From: Parabacteroides chongii
GTDB taxonomy: Bacteria; Bacteroidota; Bacteroidia; Bacteroidales; Tannerellaceae
Direction of reading: 5' to 3'
Assembly (NCBI RefSeq): GCF_029581355.1
Contig: NZ_CP120849.1
Location: 1,892,501-1,956,500 of the forward strand
Length of the DNA stretch: 64,000 bases
The notes under the pieces were generated by a model, which made no database searches, was not told the origin of the DNA, and saw nothing but the letters and a program-made list of their open reading frames with translations. This document shows, in pieces, positions 18,551-27,608 of this stretch (positions are counted from its first letter, which is position 1; the number at the start of each line of letters is the position of its first letter). Position numbers and translations under genes: made by a program.

Positions 18551-19864
18551 ATGAAAATAGCGATAGTAGGAACAGGCTATGTGGGCCTGGTTACCGGAAC
18601 CTGTTTTGCAGAAATGGGAACCGAAGTCTTTTGCGTCGATGTAAATACTGAAAAAATTGAAAACCTTAAACAAGGTATAATCCCTATATATGAACCGGGC
18701 CTGGAAGATATGGTTCACCGTAACCAGCAGGCCGGAAGATTACATTTTACAACTGATTTGGCAGAGTGCCTGGATGAGGTAGAAGTCTTGTTCAGTGCCG
18801 TAGGTACACCTCCCGACGAAGATGGCAGTGCAGACTTGAAGTATGTGCTTGAAGTGGCACGTACTGTCGGTCGCAATATCAAAAAGCACATTTTGGTAGT
18901 AACGAAAAGTACAGTGCCTGTCGGTACTGCTAAAAAGGTACGCCAGGCTATCCAGGAAGAGTTGGATAAGCGTGGGGTACAAATTGAATTTGATGTTGCT
19001 TCCAATCCGGAATTCCTGAAAGAAGGAGCTGCGATCAGTGATTTTATGAGTCCGGACCGTGTAGTCGTAGGTATTGAGTCGGAGCGTGCAGAAGAGCTGA
19101 TGACTCGTTTGTACCGTCCTTTCCTTTTGAACAATTTCCGTGTTATTTTTATGGATGTGCCCTCTGCGGAGATGACCAAGTATGCTGCGAATGCCATGCT
19201 GGCTACCCGCATCAGCTTTATGAATGATATCGCGAATTTGTGTGAGATTGTTGGTGCTGATGTGAATATGGTGCGCAAGGGGATCGGATCGGATAGTCGT
19301 ATCGGTAACCGTTTCCTGTATGCAGGTATCGGATATGGCGGTTCTTGTTTTCCAAAGGATGTAAAAGCCTTGATTAATACGGCTAGACAGAATAAATACC
19401 CGATGCGTATCCTGCAGGCTGTAGAGGAAGTGAATAATGAACAGAAATCTCTTTTGTTCCATAAGCTTGAAAAACATTTCAAGGGCGACTTGAAAGGAAA
19501 ACGTGTTGCTATCTGGGGATTGGCTTTTAAACCTGAAACAGATGATATGCGCGAAGCTCCCTCTTTGGTCTTGATAGATAAGTTATTGGCTGCCGGTTGT
19601 GAGGTGTATGCGTATGACCCGGTGGCTGTGGAAGAAGCCAAACGCCGTATTGGTGATGCGGTTCATTATGCAAAAGACATTTATGATGCTGTTGTAGATG
19701 CTGATGCCTTGATGCTTGTGACGGAATGGAAAGAATTTCGTATGCCTTCCTGGTCTGCCATTAAGAAACTGATGGCTACCCCGCTGGTACTTGACGGTCG
19801 TAATATTTATGACATCAAGGAGATGGAAGAGAATGGGTTTGTTTATCATTGCATAGGGAGGTAG
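18551..19864 (+). CDS. ugd: UDP-glucose 6-dehydrogenase
   Basis: A 437-residue enzyme oxidising UDP-glucose to UDP-glucuronate with two NAD+. It shows the GTGYVGLVTGTCFAEMG nucleotide-binding start, STVPVGTAK, the EMTKYAANAMLATRISFMN linker helix and the catalytic cysteine in GIGYGGSCFPKD. UDP-GlcA can be used directly or passed to the adjacent UXS. It ends at an intrinsic terminator, so the sugar-nucleotide operon probably closes here. Confidence 0.93.
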   Translation: MKIAIVGTGYVGLVTGTCFAEMGTEVFCVDVNTEKIENLKQGIIPIYEPGLEDMVHRNQQAGRLHFTTDLAECLDEVEVLFSAVGTPPDEDGSADLKYVLEVARTVGRNIKKHILVVTKSTVPVGTAKKVRQAIQEELDKRGVQIEFDVASNPEFLKEGAAISDFMSPDRVVVGIESERAEELMTRLYRPFLLNNFRVIFMDVPSAEMTKYAANAMLATRISFMNDIANLCEIVGADVNMVRKGIGSDSRIGNRFLYAGIGYGGSCFPKDVKALINTARQNKYPMRILQAVEEVNNEQKSLLFHKLEKHFKGDLKGKRVAIWGLAFKPETDDMREAPSLVLIDKLLAAGCEVYAYDPVAVEEAKRRIGDAVHYAKDIYDAVVDADALMLVTEWKEFRMPSWSAIKKLMATPLVLDGRNIYDIKEMEENGFVYHCIGR

Positions 19865-19876
19865 AATAATCTATTT

Positions 19877-19908
19877 GAACTGGTTAAAACTTTTGACCAG
19901 TTCTGCTT
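19877..19908 (+). terminator. Terminator after ugd
   Basis: GAACTGGT (19877-19884) pairs perfectly with ACCAGTTC (19896-19903), followed by TGCTTTTT. It separates the sugar-nucleotide genes from the AT-rich glycan-assembly genes. Confidence 0.65.
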
Positions 19909-20008
19909 TTTCAAGTATATTCGTTGAAGCTTTTGAGAGAATTGACATACAGTAAAAAGGAAATCAGAGTGAGCTTGAAAAGGTTAATAATAAATAAAGA
20001 CCAAAACA

Positions 20009-20851
20009 ATGACGAAGAAAGAAGCAATTAAAATTTTTGAAGAAAAGAAAGTGCGTACCCTTTGGGACGACGAAACGGAAGAATGGTATTTCTCCATAGT
20101 AGATGTGGTGAGTGTACTGACGGATAGTGAGAACCCACGTAGATATTGGAGTGATTTGAAACGGAAGTTATCTGTAGAAGGAAGTCAGTTGTACGCTCAA
20201 ATCGTACAACTGAAATTACCATCAGCAGACGGTAAATATTATAAAACCGATGTTGCCGCAACTGAGCAGTTGTTCCGTTTGATCCAATCTATCCCATCTC
20301 CGAAAGCTGAACCGTTCAAGCTTTGGATGGCTCAAGTCGCTAAAGAGCGATTAGACGAAATGCAGGATCCGGAACGGACAATCGATCGGGCGATGATGGA
20401 GTATAAAAACTTGGGCTATTCGGACCATTGGATCAACCAACGGCTCAAAAGCATCGAGATTCGTAAAGATCTGGCCGATGAATGGAGAAGTCACGACTTA
20501 CAAGAGGGTGTACAGTTCGCCACTCTCACGGATATTATTTATCAAACATGGTCAGGTAAAACATCAAAAGAATATAAACGTTTTAAAGGGTTGAAAAAAG
20601 AGAGTCTTCGTGATAACATGACGAATACCGAACTCGCCCTCAATATGCTGGCAGAAGCTGCAACTACGGAATTATCCAAAGAAAAGGATCCACAATATTT
20701 TGAAGAGCATGTACAAGTAGCCCAACAAGGAGGAAAAGCTGCCGAAGCTGCCCGAAAACAATTGGAAAGTGATTTGGGACATTCGGTTATTTCCCCGCTT
20801 AATGCGAAAACGGGGTTGAGGTTGGATAAAGGAAATGATAAGAAAGAATAA
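20009..20851 (+). CDS. Bro-N domain protein, DinD-like
   Basis: A 280-residue protein. Residues 1-110 form a Bro-N/KilA-N-like DNA-binding domain (WYFSIVDVVSVLTDSENPRRYWSDLKRKL). The C-terminal part is helical and resembles the DNA-damage-inducible DinD family in length and arrangement. DinD can block RecA filament function in E. coli; Bro-N proteins also act as phage antirepressors. Its stop abuts the flippase ATG with no gap, so it is transcribed with the glycan locus. It has no obvious link to glycan synthesis and may be regulatory or a passenger. Confidence 0.7.
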   Translation: MTKKEAIKIFEEKKVRTLWDDETEEWYFSIVDVVSVLTDSENPRRYWSDLKRKLSVEGSQLYAQIVQLKLPSADGKYYKTDVAATEQLFRLIQSIPSPKAEPFKLWMAQVAKERLDEMQDPERTIDRAMMEYKNLGYSDHWINQRLKSIEIRKDLADEWRSHDLQEGVQFATLTDIIYQTWSGKTSKEYKRFKGLKKESLRDNMTNTELALNMLAEAATTELSKEKDPQYFEEHVQVAQQGGKAAEAARKQLESDLGHSVISPLNAKTGLRLDKGNDKKE

Positions 20852-22291
20852 ATGGCAGAGCAAACACTGAAAGAAAAGACGGCAAAAGGACTCTTTTGGG
20901 GAGGACTGAGTAATGGTGTACAGCAGTTGCTAGGCATGTGCTTTGGTATTGTTTTAGCTCGTATTTTGGATGCAGAAGATTATGGATTGGTAGGTATGCT
21001 CGCTGTCTTTTCCGGGATTGCAGGAACGATTATTAATAGTGGGTTTACTGTTGCATTAACGAATAAAAAGAAAATATTGCATAGTGATTATAATGCCGTA
21101 TTTTGGTTCACAGTTATTGTTGGTTTGATTTGTTATCTAGTTCTTTTTCTTTTAGCTCCAATGATTGCGGAGTTTTACCATCATCCTGAATTGATTTGGC
21201 TTTCGAGAGTTCTGTTCTTGGGCTTTTTCTTTTCTGGATGTGCTTCTGTATCCTATACAGTCCTATTTAAACAGTTGATGGTGAAGCAACAGGCTCAAAT
21301 TGATATTTCAGCAATGGCTCTATCTGGAACTGTAGGAGTTGTATTGGCAATAAAAGGATATGCCTATTGGGCTTTAGCTCTGCAAAGTCTTACATATGCA
21401 ATTAGTGGGGCAGTTCTGAGATTCATATTTGCACCTTGGAAACCAACATTTGAATTTAACTTTGCTCCATTAAAAGGTATATTGGGGTTTAGTAGTAAAA
21501 TGTTTCTAACAAATATATTTCAGCAGATTAATGTAAATGTATTTTCTATATTGTTGGGGCGTTTTTATAATGCAAATCAGGTAGGATACTATTCTCAAGG
21601 GAATAAATGGATGACTATGGGGTATGGTCTGGTTACAGGAATGGTTCTAAGTGTGGCTCAGCCTGTATTTGCCCAGGTAACAGATGATACGGAAAGGGAA
21701 ACTATGATTTTACGAAAAATGCTTCGTTTTGGCGCTTTTGTCTCTTTCCCTTTATTATTAGGATTAGCATTTATAGCTAAAGAATTCATTATTATTACAG
21801 TTGGAGAGAAATGGTTAGCTAGTGTGCCTTTTCTGCAATTGTTTTGCTTGTGGGGAGCTTTTGGCTATATATGGTTTTTATATACTAATCTCTTGATAGC
21901 ACATGGAAAATCTGATATTTATTTAAAAGGTGTAGTGGGAACTGCCATTGTTCAGTTATCTGTGGTGGCTCTATGTTTCCCTTTAGGCATTTATACGATG
22001 GTGTGCGCTTATATCTTTGTTTTTTTAATTAGTATTATATGGTGGCATACCCGCGTTTCTAAAATATTGAATTTGAAATTTGTTTTAGTACTTAAAGATA
22101 TTTCCCCTTATCTACTGTCTGTATTGTTTTCTTTCTTTGTAGCGTGGGTATTGTGTCTTTATATATCAAATATTTATTTGTTGTTATTCTCAAAGATATT
22201 AATCACTGGCGTTGTATACTTTGCTATTCTTTGGGTTGCTGATTCAAAGATATTAAAAGAGTCGTTGAATTTTGTATTAAGAAAAAGATGA
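20852..22291 (+). CDS. wzx: Wzx-type lipid-linked oligosaccharide flippase
   Basis: A 479-residue inner-membrane protein of the MOP/PST superfamily with about 12-14 hydrophobic helices throughout. The N-terminal pattern LKEKTAKGLFWGGLSNGVQQLLG...LARILDAEDYGLVGM is typical of WzxC/Wzx polysaccharide exporters. It should move undecaprenyl-diphosphate-linked glycan to the periplasmic face. The 3' end overlaps the next glycosyltransferase gene by 4 bases (ATGA). AT-rich relative to the sugar-nucleotide genes. Confidence 0.87.
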   Translation: MAEQTLKEKTAKGLFWGGLSNGVQQLLGMCFGIVLARILDAEDYGLVGMLAVFSGIAGTIINSGFTVALTNKKKILHSDYNAVFWFTVIVGLICYLVLFLLAPMIAEFYHHPELIWLSRVLFLGFFFSGCASVSYTVLFKQLMVKQQAQIDISAMALSGTVGVVLAIKGYAYWALALQSLTYAISGAVLRFIFAPWKPTFEFNFAPLKGILGFSSKMFLTNIFQQINVNVFSILLGRFYNANQVGYYSQGNKWMTMGYGLVTGMVLSVAQPVFAQVTDDTERETMILRKMLRFGAFVSFPLLLGLAFIAKEFIIITVGEKWLASVPFLQLFCLWGAFGYIWFLYTNLLIAHGKSDIYLKGVVGTAIVQLSVVALCFPLGIYTMVCAYIFVFLISIIWWHTRVSKILNLKFVLVLKDISPYLLSVLFSFFVAWVLCLYISNIYLLLFSKILITGVVYFAILWVADSKILKESLNFVLRKR

Positions 22292-23430
22292 AACAAAATG
22301 GAAGATATAAATATATTCATATAATGCCTATGGGGGCATCTTCGTTTTGTATAAATTTCATATTGTTCATTGATAAATATTTGTCTGCACGTGAACATTT
22401 GTTTGTACTCTTGTCAAAGAATATTATAGATAAATTAGTTGATTTAGACAATGTTATTTACGAAGATAAAAGTCGAGCAGAGGTTTTATATAAATATTTG
22501 CCTTTAGGTGATTCGATAATTCTGCATAGTCTTCCATATCCTATTTGGACTTTTTTATTTATGAAGAAAAGTTTGTTAAGAAAAATAACTTGGTGGGTTT
22601 GGGGACATGATTTATATAGAACTCATAGAGTCAAGCGTGATATTTCTTCTTTGAAAAAGCGGTTAGTGTATTGTCTGAAGTTTACACTGAATTTAATGTA
22701 TTCGTTTGTGTATGAGCAGCTTTGGAGTTGTGTGTACTTCTCTAAAGTAAAAAAAATGAAATCGATCATAGTTTGTTGCCGCGCAGATCAAGATGAAGTT
22801 AGAAGAAGGTTCGGATCTGATATGAAAATATTTAGATCTTACTATACTTCTGGGTATTACTATCCTGAACTTGTTCAATTAGAGGAAAAACGGATGGATG
22901 ATAGTATAAATATAATGATAGGTCATTGTGCCTTTGATTTTTTAAAGCATAGGGAATATCTGGATAAATTGTTAGTATATAAAAATGAAGATATAAAAAT
23001 AGTATTACCACTTTCTTATGGTGATATCTCATATGCTGAGACGATTGAAACTTATGCAAGAACTCTTTATGGTGATAAGGTGCTGATTTTACGAGAGAAT
23101 TTAGGCTTTTTGGATTATGTTAAACTAATAAAGACTATAGATATCGCTATTTTTGACTATAAACATCAATCAGCATTAGGAAATATAATGTTGTTACTAC
23201 TTTGGGGTAAAAAAGTTTATCTATCTTCTAAAGGTATTTTATTCAAAGGATTTAAAGATGATGGTGTGAATGTTTATGATTGTGATGAGATAGGAAATAT
23301 ACCTTTAAAAGAATTGTCTTTGCATTTATATCCGAATACTTTGGGTATCGAATATGCCAAAGAGGCATTTGATGAGAAGTTCTTAAAAAAGAACTATGAA
23401 AATATATTTGAGTATTTAGCAAAAAAATAA
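22288..23430 (+). CDS. WecF-like glycosyltransferase (GT56 family)
   Basis: A 380-residue protein resembling TDP-Fuc4NAc:lipid II Fuc4NAc transferase (WecF, GT56). Family-like blocks are WWVWGHDLYR, IVLPLSYGD followed by YAETIETYA, and LGNIMLLLLWGKKVYLSSKG. WecF transfers a 4-acetamido-4,6-dideoxyhexose to a polyprenyl-linked saccharide at the cytoplasmic membrane. A sugar aminotransferase and an N-acyltransferase follow at once, which fits a donor that is an N-acylated amino-dideoxyhexose. Very AT-rich. The sugar is inferred. Confidence 0.7.
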   Translation: MKQNGRYKYIHIMPMGASSFCINFILFIDKYLSAREHLFVLLSKNIIDKLVDLDNVIYEDKSRAEVLYKYLPLGDSIILHSLPYPIWTFLFMKKSLLRKITWWVWGHDLYRTHRVKRDISSLKKRLVYCLKFTLNLMYSFVYEQLWSCVYFSKVKKMKSIIVCCRADQDEVRRRFGSDMKIFRSYYTSGYYYPELVQLEEKRMDDSINIMIGHCAFDFLKHREYLDKLLVYKNEDIKIVLPLSYGDISYAETIETYARTLYGDKVLILRENLGFLDYVKLIKTIDIAIFDYKHQSALGNIMLLLLWGKKVYLSSKGILFKGFKDDGVNVYDCDEIGNIPLKELSLHLYPNTLGIEYAKEAFDEKFLKKNYENIFEYLAKK

Positions 23431-23435
23431 GATAT

Positions 23436-24539
23436 ATGGAAGAAATAAAAGTAACCTCTCCATTGCTTCCTTCATTGGATGAGTTTATCGTATCATTAAA
23501 AGATATTTGGGATAGGCAATGGCTTACCAATAATGGGTTATATCATCAGAAATTGGAGAAGGCTCTTTGTGAATACTTAGGGGTACCATATATTAGTTTA
23601 TTTACTAATGGAACATTACCTTTGATCTGTGCATTGCAAGCAATGAGAATTACAGGAGAAGTCATTACCACTCCATATAGTTTTGTTGCTACTACCCATG
23701 CTTTGTGGTGGAATGGCATTAAACCAGTATTTGTTGATATAGATCCTGAGACGGGTAATATAGATCCTGAGAAAATAGAAGCAGCAATAACACCTAAGAC
23801 AACAGCAATTATGCCTGTTCATGTTTATGGGCAACCTTGTAAAATCAGGCGTATTCAGGAAATTGCGGATACTTATGGATTGAAAATAATTTATGATGCA
23901 GCTCACGCTTTCGGGGTTCAGGAAAATGAACAATCTATTGTTAATGCTGGAGATATGGCTACATTGAGTTTTCATGCTACGAAGGTTTATAGTACAATAG
24001 AGGGAGGAGCTTTGATTTGTCATGATGAGCAAACAAAACAACGGATTGACTATATTAAAAATTTTGGATTTGCGAATGAAACAACTGTTGTTGCTCCTGG
24101 TATTAATGGAAAAATGGATGAAGTGCGTGCTGCATATGGTTTATTGAGCCTTAAACATGTGGATCAAGCTATAGAAAAACGTTGTCGGGTGGCAAAACAA
24201 TATCGGGAAGCCTTGAATGATGTTGAAGGGATACGTTGTTTTGATGATAAACCGAATGTTAAACATAATTACTCTTATTTTCCTATCTTTGTGGATGAAA
24301 AGAAATATGGTATGAGTAGAGATGACTTATACGAGAAAATGAAGTCTGTAGGTGTCTTTGGGCGTCGCTACTTTTATCCTTTAATAAGTACTTTTTCTAC
24401 ATACCGTGGTTTGGAGTCGGCTTCCAAAATGAATTTGCCAGAAGCTTATAAAATGGCTGAAGAGGTAATTTGTCTACCGATGCATCATGGCTTGAATGAA
24501 AATGATATTGAGCGAGTAATAAAGTCTATTATACAATGA
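23436..24539 (+). CDS. DegT/DnrJ-family sugar aminotransferase
   Basis: A 367-residue PLP-dependent aminotransferase with FTNGTLPLICALQA, TPYSFVATTHAL, IYDAAHAFGV and the PLP lysine in SFHATKVYSTIEGGA. These blocks are like those of enzymes making dTDP- or UDP-amino-dideoxyhexoses (FdtB/WecE/VioA group). It overlaps the acyltransferase gene by 4 bases, so the amino group is probably acylated straight away. Whether amination is at C3 or C4 cannot be read from the sequence. The dehydratase that would supply the keto sugar is not in this window. Confidence 0.83.
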   Translation: MEEIKVTSPLLPSLDEFIVSLKDIWDRQWLTNNGLYHQKLEKALCEYLGVPYISLFTNGTLPLICALQAMRITGEVITTPYSFVATTHALWWNGIKPVFVDIDPETGNIDPEKIEAAITPKTTAIMPVHVYGQPCKIRRIQEIADTYGLKIIYDAAHAFGVQENEQSIVNAGDMATLSFHATKVYSTIEGGALICHDEQTKQRIDYIKNFGFANETTVVAPGINGKMDEVRAAYGLLSLKHVDQAIEKRCRVAKQYREALNDVEGIRCFDDKPNVKHNYSYFPIFVDEKKYGMSRDDLYEKMKSVGVFGRRYFYPLISTFSTYRGLESASKMNLPEAYKMAEEVICLPMHHGLNENDIERVIKSIIQ

Positions 24540-25165
24540 AGCATTTAATAATCATCGGAGCACGTGGATTTGGTCGTGAAATATACAATTTAGCGATTGA
24601 ATGTGATGGATATGGTAGAGACTTTATTGTCACAGGATTCCTGGATGATAAAAGTGATGCTTTAGATGGATATGAAGGTTATCCTTCTATATTGGGAGCT
24701 GTTGAGGATTATAATATCCAGGAAAATGATATTTTTGTGTGTGCTTTAGGAGATGTTTTCTATAAGAAAAAGTATGTACAAATGGTGTTGGATAAAAATG
24801 GAAAATTTATGACTTTAATTCATCCTAATGCTTATATTTCAAAAAATGTCAAAGTAGGAACAGGATGTATTATTTGTCGTAATGCCTTAATTTCATGTGA
24901 TATCACTATAGGTGATTTTGTGACTATACAACCTTTCTCTGATTTGGGACATGATGTTAGAGTGGGTGATTATTGTCATTTGAATACTTATGCTTTTTTA
25001 GGTGGATATGCCGAATTAGGTGAAATGGTGACCATTCACACGGGTGGAATTGTTTTGCCGCATAAGAAAATTAACGATAAAGCAACAGTTGGGGCTGGTA
25101 GTGTTGTTATTAGAAATGTGAAAGAAGAAATGACAGTGTTTGGTTTGCCAGCCGTAAAAATATAA
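24536..25165 (+). CDS. PglD/NeuD-like hexapeptide N-acyltransferase
   Basis: A 209-residue protein with a Rossmann-like N-terminal domain (IIGARGFGREIYNLA) and a left-handed beta-helix of hexapeptide repeats from about residue 95 (VKVGTGCIICRNALIS, VRVGDYCHLNTYAFLGG). PglD enzymes acylate the amino group of UDP-4-amino sugars, with His acting as base (LGHDVRVGD). It is coupled to the aminotransferase upstream and followed 17 bases later by an acyl carrier protein. The acyl donor here may therefore be acyl-ACP rather than acetyl-CoA; that is an inference. Confidence 0.8.
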   Translation: MKHLIIIGARGFGREIYNLAIECDGYGRDFIVTGFLDDKSDALDGYEGYPSILGAVEDYNIQENDIFVCALGDVFYKKKYVQMVLDKNGKFMTLIHPNAYISKNVKVGTGCIICRNALISCDITIGDFVTIQPFSDLGHDVRVGDYCHLNTYAFLGGYAELGEMVTIHTGGIVLPHKKINDKATVGAGSVVIRNVKEEMTVFGLPAVKI

Positions 25166-25182
25166 TAAATTAGAATATATAT

Positions 25183-25416
25183 ATGGATTTGAATCTTTTT
25201 CTTGAAAATTTTGCAGCTCAGTTCGATGATACTGATATTGACGAAATAAAAGCGGAGACTGCATTTAAAGAGTTGGAAGAATGGTCTTCTTTAACTGCTT
25301 TATCTATTATCGCAATGGTTGATGAAGAATACGAAGTTAGTATAAAAGGAGACGATATACGTAATGCTATTACTGTGGAAGATTTGTATAATATAGTTGT
25401 ATCTAAGTTGGGATGA
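25183..25416 (+). CDS. Acyl carrier protein (first of two)
   Basis: A 77-residue acidic ACP. Ser36 in EEWSSLTALSII sits where the phosphopantetheine-bearing serine is found, with SSL replacing the usual DSL. Its stop overlaps the SDR gene by 4 bases. A dedicated ACP within a glycan locus suggests that an acyl group is built or carried for sugar modification. It is distinct from a housekeeping AcpP, which would normally show DSLD. Confidence 0.85.
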   Translation: MDLNLFLENFAAQFDDTDIDEIKAETAFKELEEWSSLTALSIIAMVDEEYEVSIKGDDIRNAITVEDLYNIVVSKLG

Positions 25417-26144
25417 GCCAGTTAGAAGGGAAACGTATATTAATAACAGGAGCTTCTTCCGGTATTGGTCGAGTTGTCGCTCAATATGTAGCTCGCGAGA
25501 AAGGACAAGTTGTCTTAGTTGCCAGAAACGAAGAACGTCTGAATGAAACATTAGTTACTTTGGAAAACGGGGATCATAATTATTTCTGTTGTGATCTAAC
25601 GAAAGAAGAGGAATTAAAGTCTATTGTAGATTCTATGGGGCATTTAGATGGTGTAGTTTTTTGTGCTGGAGTAAATGAATTTGTTCCTGTGAAATTTATT
25701 AATCAGGAGAAAATTAATTCCATGTTTCAAATCAATTATTTTTCACAGATAATACTGATTCAGAAACTTCTCAAAAAGAAATTGATTAATAAAGGTGCTT
25801 CTTTAGTTTTTATATCTTCTATTTCTTCATTATTAGGTACACCTGGAACGACTTTATATGCTGCGTCTAAAGGAGCTATCAATTCAACGGTAAAAGTTCT
25901 TGCTGTAGAGTTATCTGGAATGAGAATTAGAGTTAATGCAATATGCCCTGGAATAGTCAGGACCCAAATGATAGGAAATACAAATATTTCAGAAGAACAG
26001 TTTTTAGAACAGGAAAAATTATATCCTTTAGGGTTAGGATCGCCAGAGGATGTCGCTAATGCTGTCATATATCATTTGTCGGAAGGAAGTCGTTGGTTAA
26101 CAGGGAATATAATGGTTTTAGATGGTGGTTTTTCATTAAAATAG
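25413..26144 (+). CDS. SDR-family 3-oxoacyl-ACP reductase-like protein
   Basis: A 243-residue classical SDR with GASSGIG cofactor motif (residues 13-19), VFCAGVNE in place of NNAG, a catalytic YAASKGA (YxxxK) and a preceding serine in FISSISS. The C-terminal pattern RVNAICPGIVRT...MVLDGG is FabG-like. Between an ACP and a KASIII, reduction of a 3-keto group on an ACP-bound acyl chain is the simplest reading. A sugar reductase is the main alternative. Confidence 0.8.
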   Translation: MSQLEGKRILITGASSGIGRVVAQYVAREKGQVVLVARNEERLNETLVTLENGDHNYFCCDLTKEEELKSIVDSMGHLDGVVFCAGVNEFVPVKFINQEKINSMFQINYFSQIILIQKLLKKKLINKGASLVFISSISSLLGTPGTTLYAASKGAINSTVKVLAVELSGMRIRVNAICPGIVRTQMIGNTNISEEQFLEQEKLYPLGLGSPEDVANAVIYHLSEGSRWLTGNIMVLDGGFSLK

Positions 26145-26146
26145 TC

Positions 26147-27196
26147 ATGGCAACAATAACATATCATAACGTTGGAATAAAGGCAATGAGTGCATGTGTC
26201 CCTTCAAAGATTGCTTATAATAGGGATTTGAATGCTATTATGGAACAAGAAGAGGTTGATAAAGTGATCAATTCGGTGGGTATTCATGAGAGGCGTATTT
26301 GTGAATCAGATGTTTGTGCATCTGATTTATGTTATAAGGCAGCAAAACGGCTGATTGAAGATAACAATATAGATATTGCATCAATTGATATGTTGTTATT
26401 TACCAGCCAAACAGCAGACTATAGAATACCTGCTACATCTTGTATTCTCCAACATCGATTAAATTTACCTAAGTCCTGTGCCTGTTTAGACTTGTCTTTG
26501 GGATGTTCTGGGTATGTATATGCGCTTTCAACAGCATTTGCATATGCCTCTTTGGAGGGCATTAATAGGGTTTTATTATTGGATGGAGAAACTTTCTCTA
26601 AGATAGTGAATCCCAAGGATAAAGTGAACGCACCTCTTTATGGGGATGCAGGAACTGCTACTCTGATAGAGAAAGGGGAATATAAGGATTCCACATTTGT
26701 TTTGAATACAGATGGTTCTGGAGAAGATTCTGTTAAAATTCCAGCCGGTATGCGTAATCCTGTCATGATTGACTCGTTAGAGGAAAAGGAAAGAGAGAAT
26801 AATAATATTCGTACTGAGATGGAAATTTATATGGACGGTATGGATGTTTTTAACTTTGCTATAAGCGTAGTACCTAAGAGCATTAAAGAAGTTGCCAAAA
26901 TAACTCAAATAGAGTTGAATGCTATAGACTATCTTGTTTTTCATCAGTCAAATAAATTTATGACAGATTTCTTTATCAAAAGGTTAAAGTTTGATGAAAA
27001 GAAAGTTCCCTATTGTATTGCCAAGTACGGTAATACCAGTTCTGCTTCTATTCCTCTGACTATTGTTTCAGAGTTAGAGCAAAAATTGAAAGGAGAAAAA
27101 CAAGTAATAATGTGCGGATTTGGAGCTGGTTTATCGTGGGCTACAGCACTTATTCATTATAGAGATTGCCATATATCACCAATTATAACATATTGA
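26147..27196 (+). CDS. KASIII (FabH-like) condensing enzyme
   Basis: A 349-residue thiolase-fold protein. ATG 26147, 2 bases after the SDR stop, is preferred over the upstream ATG at 26093, which lies inside that gene. The catalytic triad is complete: Cys120 in LSLGCSGYVYAL, His in VFHQSNKFM and Asn in YGNTSSASIPL. FabH-type enzymes condense an acyl-CoA or acyl-ACP primer with a malonyl-ACP or other nucleophile; relatives also esterify or acylate small substrates. Position in an ACP/FkbH module suggests a dedicated acyl pathway rather than general fatty-acid initiation. Confidence 0.85.
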   Translation: MATITYHNVGIKAMSACVPSKIAYNRDLNAIMEQEEVDKVINSVGIHERRICESDVCASDLCYKAAKRLIEDNNIDIASIDMLLFTSQTADYRIPATSCILQHRLNLPKSCACLDLSLGCSGYVYALSTAFAYASLEGINRVLLLDGETFSKIVNPKDKVNAPLYGDAGTATLIEKGEYKDSTFVLNTDGSGEDSVKIPAGMRNPVMIDSLEEKERENNNIRTEMEIYMDGMDVFNFAISVVPKSIKEVAKITQIELNAIDYLVFHQSNKFMTDFFIKRLKFDEKKVPYCIAKYGNTSSASIPLTIVSELEQKLKGEKQVIMCGFGAGLSWATALIHYRDCHISPIITY

Positions 27197-27197
27197 C

Positions 27198-27599
27198 ATG
27201 TTACCAGATTTTAAATTTCATCACATAGGAATTGCTGTTTTTGACATTGATGCAACGGCTAGGTATTATGTAGAAGCTGGATATAAAAAATCAGAAACGA
27301 TTGTTGATCCGATCCAAAATATCCGGATTTGTTTTTTGTCAAAGGAAGGGATGCCTATGTTGGAACTTTTAGCTCCTGTGGATGATAAGTCTCCGGTAGT
27401 CAAAACTTTGGAAAAAGTTGGGGTGACTCCTTATCATTCTTGCTATTTAGTTCGAAATATTGAAGAGGCGATAGTTCTGTTAAAAAAGAAACATTTCATT
27501 CTGCTGGGAAAACCTGTAGAAGCTTGTGCTATAAATAATAAGAAAGTTTGTTTTTTGTTTAATAGAGAAGTTGGATTAATAGAATTACTGGAGGAATAA
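27198..27599 (+). CDS. VOC-family protein (methylmalonyl-CoA epimerase-like)
   Basis: A 133-residue vicinal-oxygen-chelate protein of two beta-alpha-beta-beta-beta modules. The likely metal ligands are His in KFHHIGIAV, Glu in PMLELLAP, His in TPYHSCYLV and Glu in GLIELLEE. Family members epimerise 2-substituted acyl-CoAs or act as glyoxalases or dioxygenases. In this operon, setting the stereochemistry of an ACP-bound acyl group is possible. The substrate is unknown. Confidence 0.72.
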   Translation: MLPDFKFHHIGIAVFDIDATARYYVEAGYKKSETIVDPIQNIRICFLSKEGMPMLELLAPVDDKSPVVKTLEKVGVTPYHSCYLVRNIEEAIVLLKKKHFILLGKPVEACAINNKKVCFLFNREVGLIELLEE

Positions 27600-27608
27600 G
27601 TTTTATCT

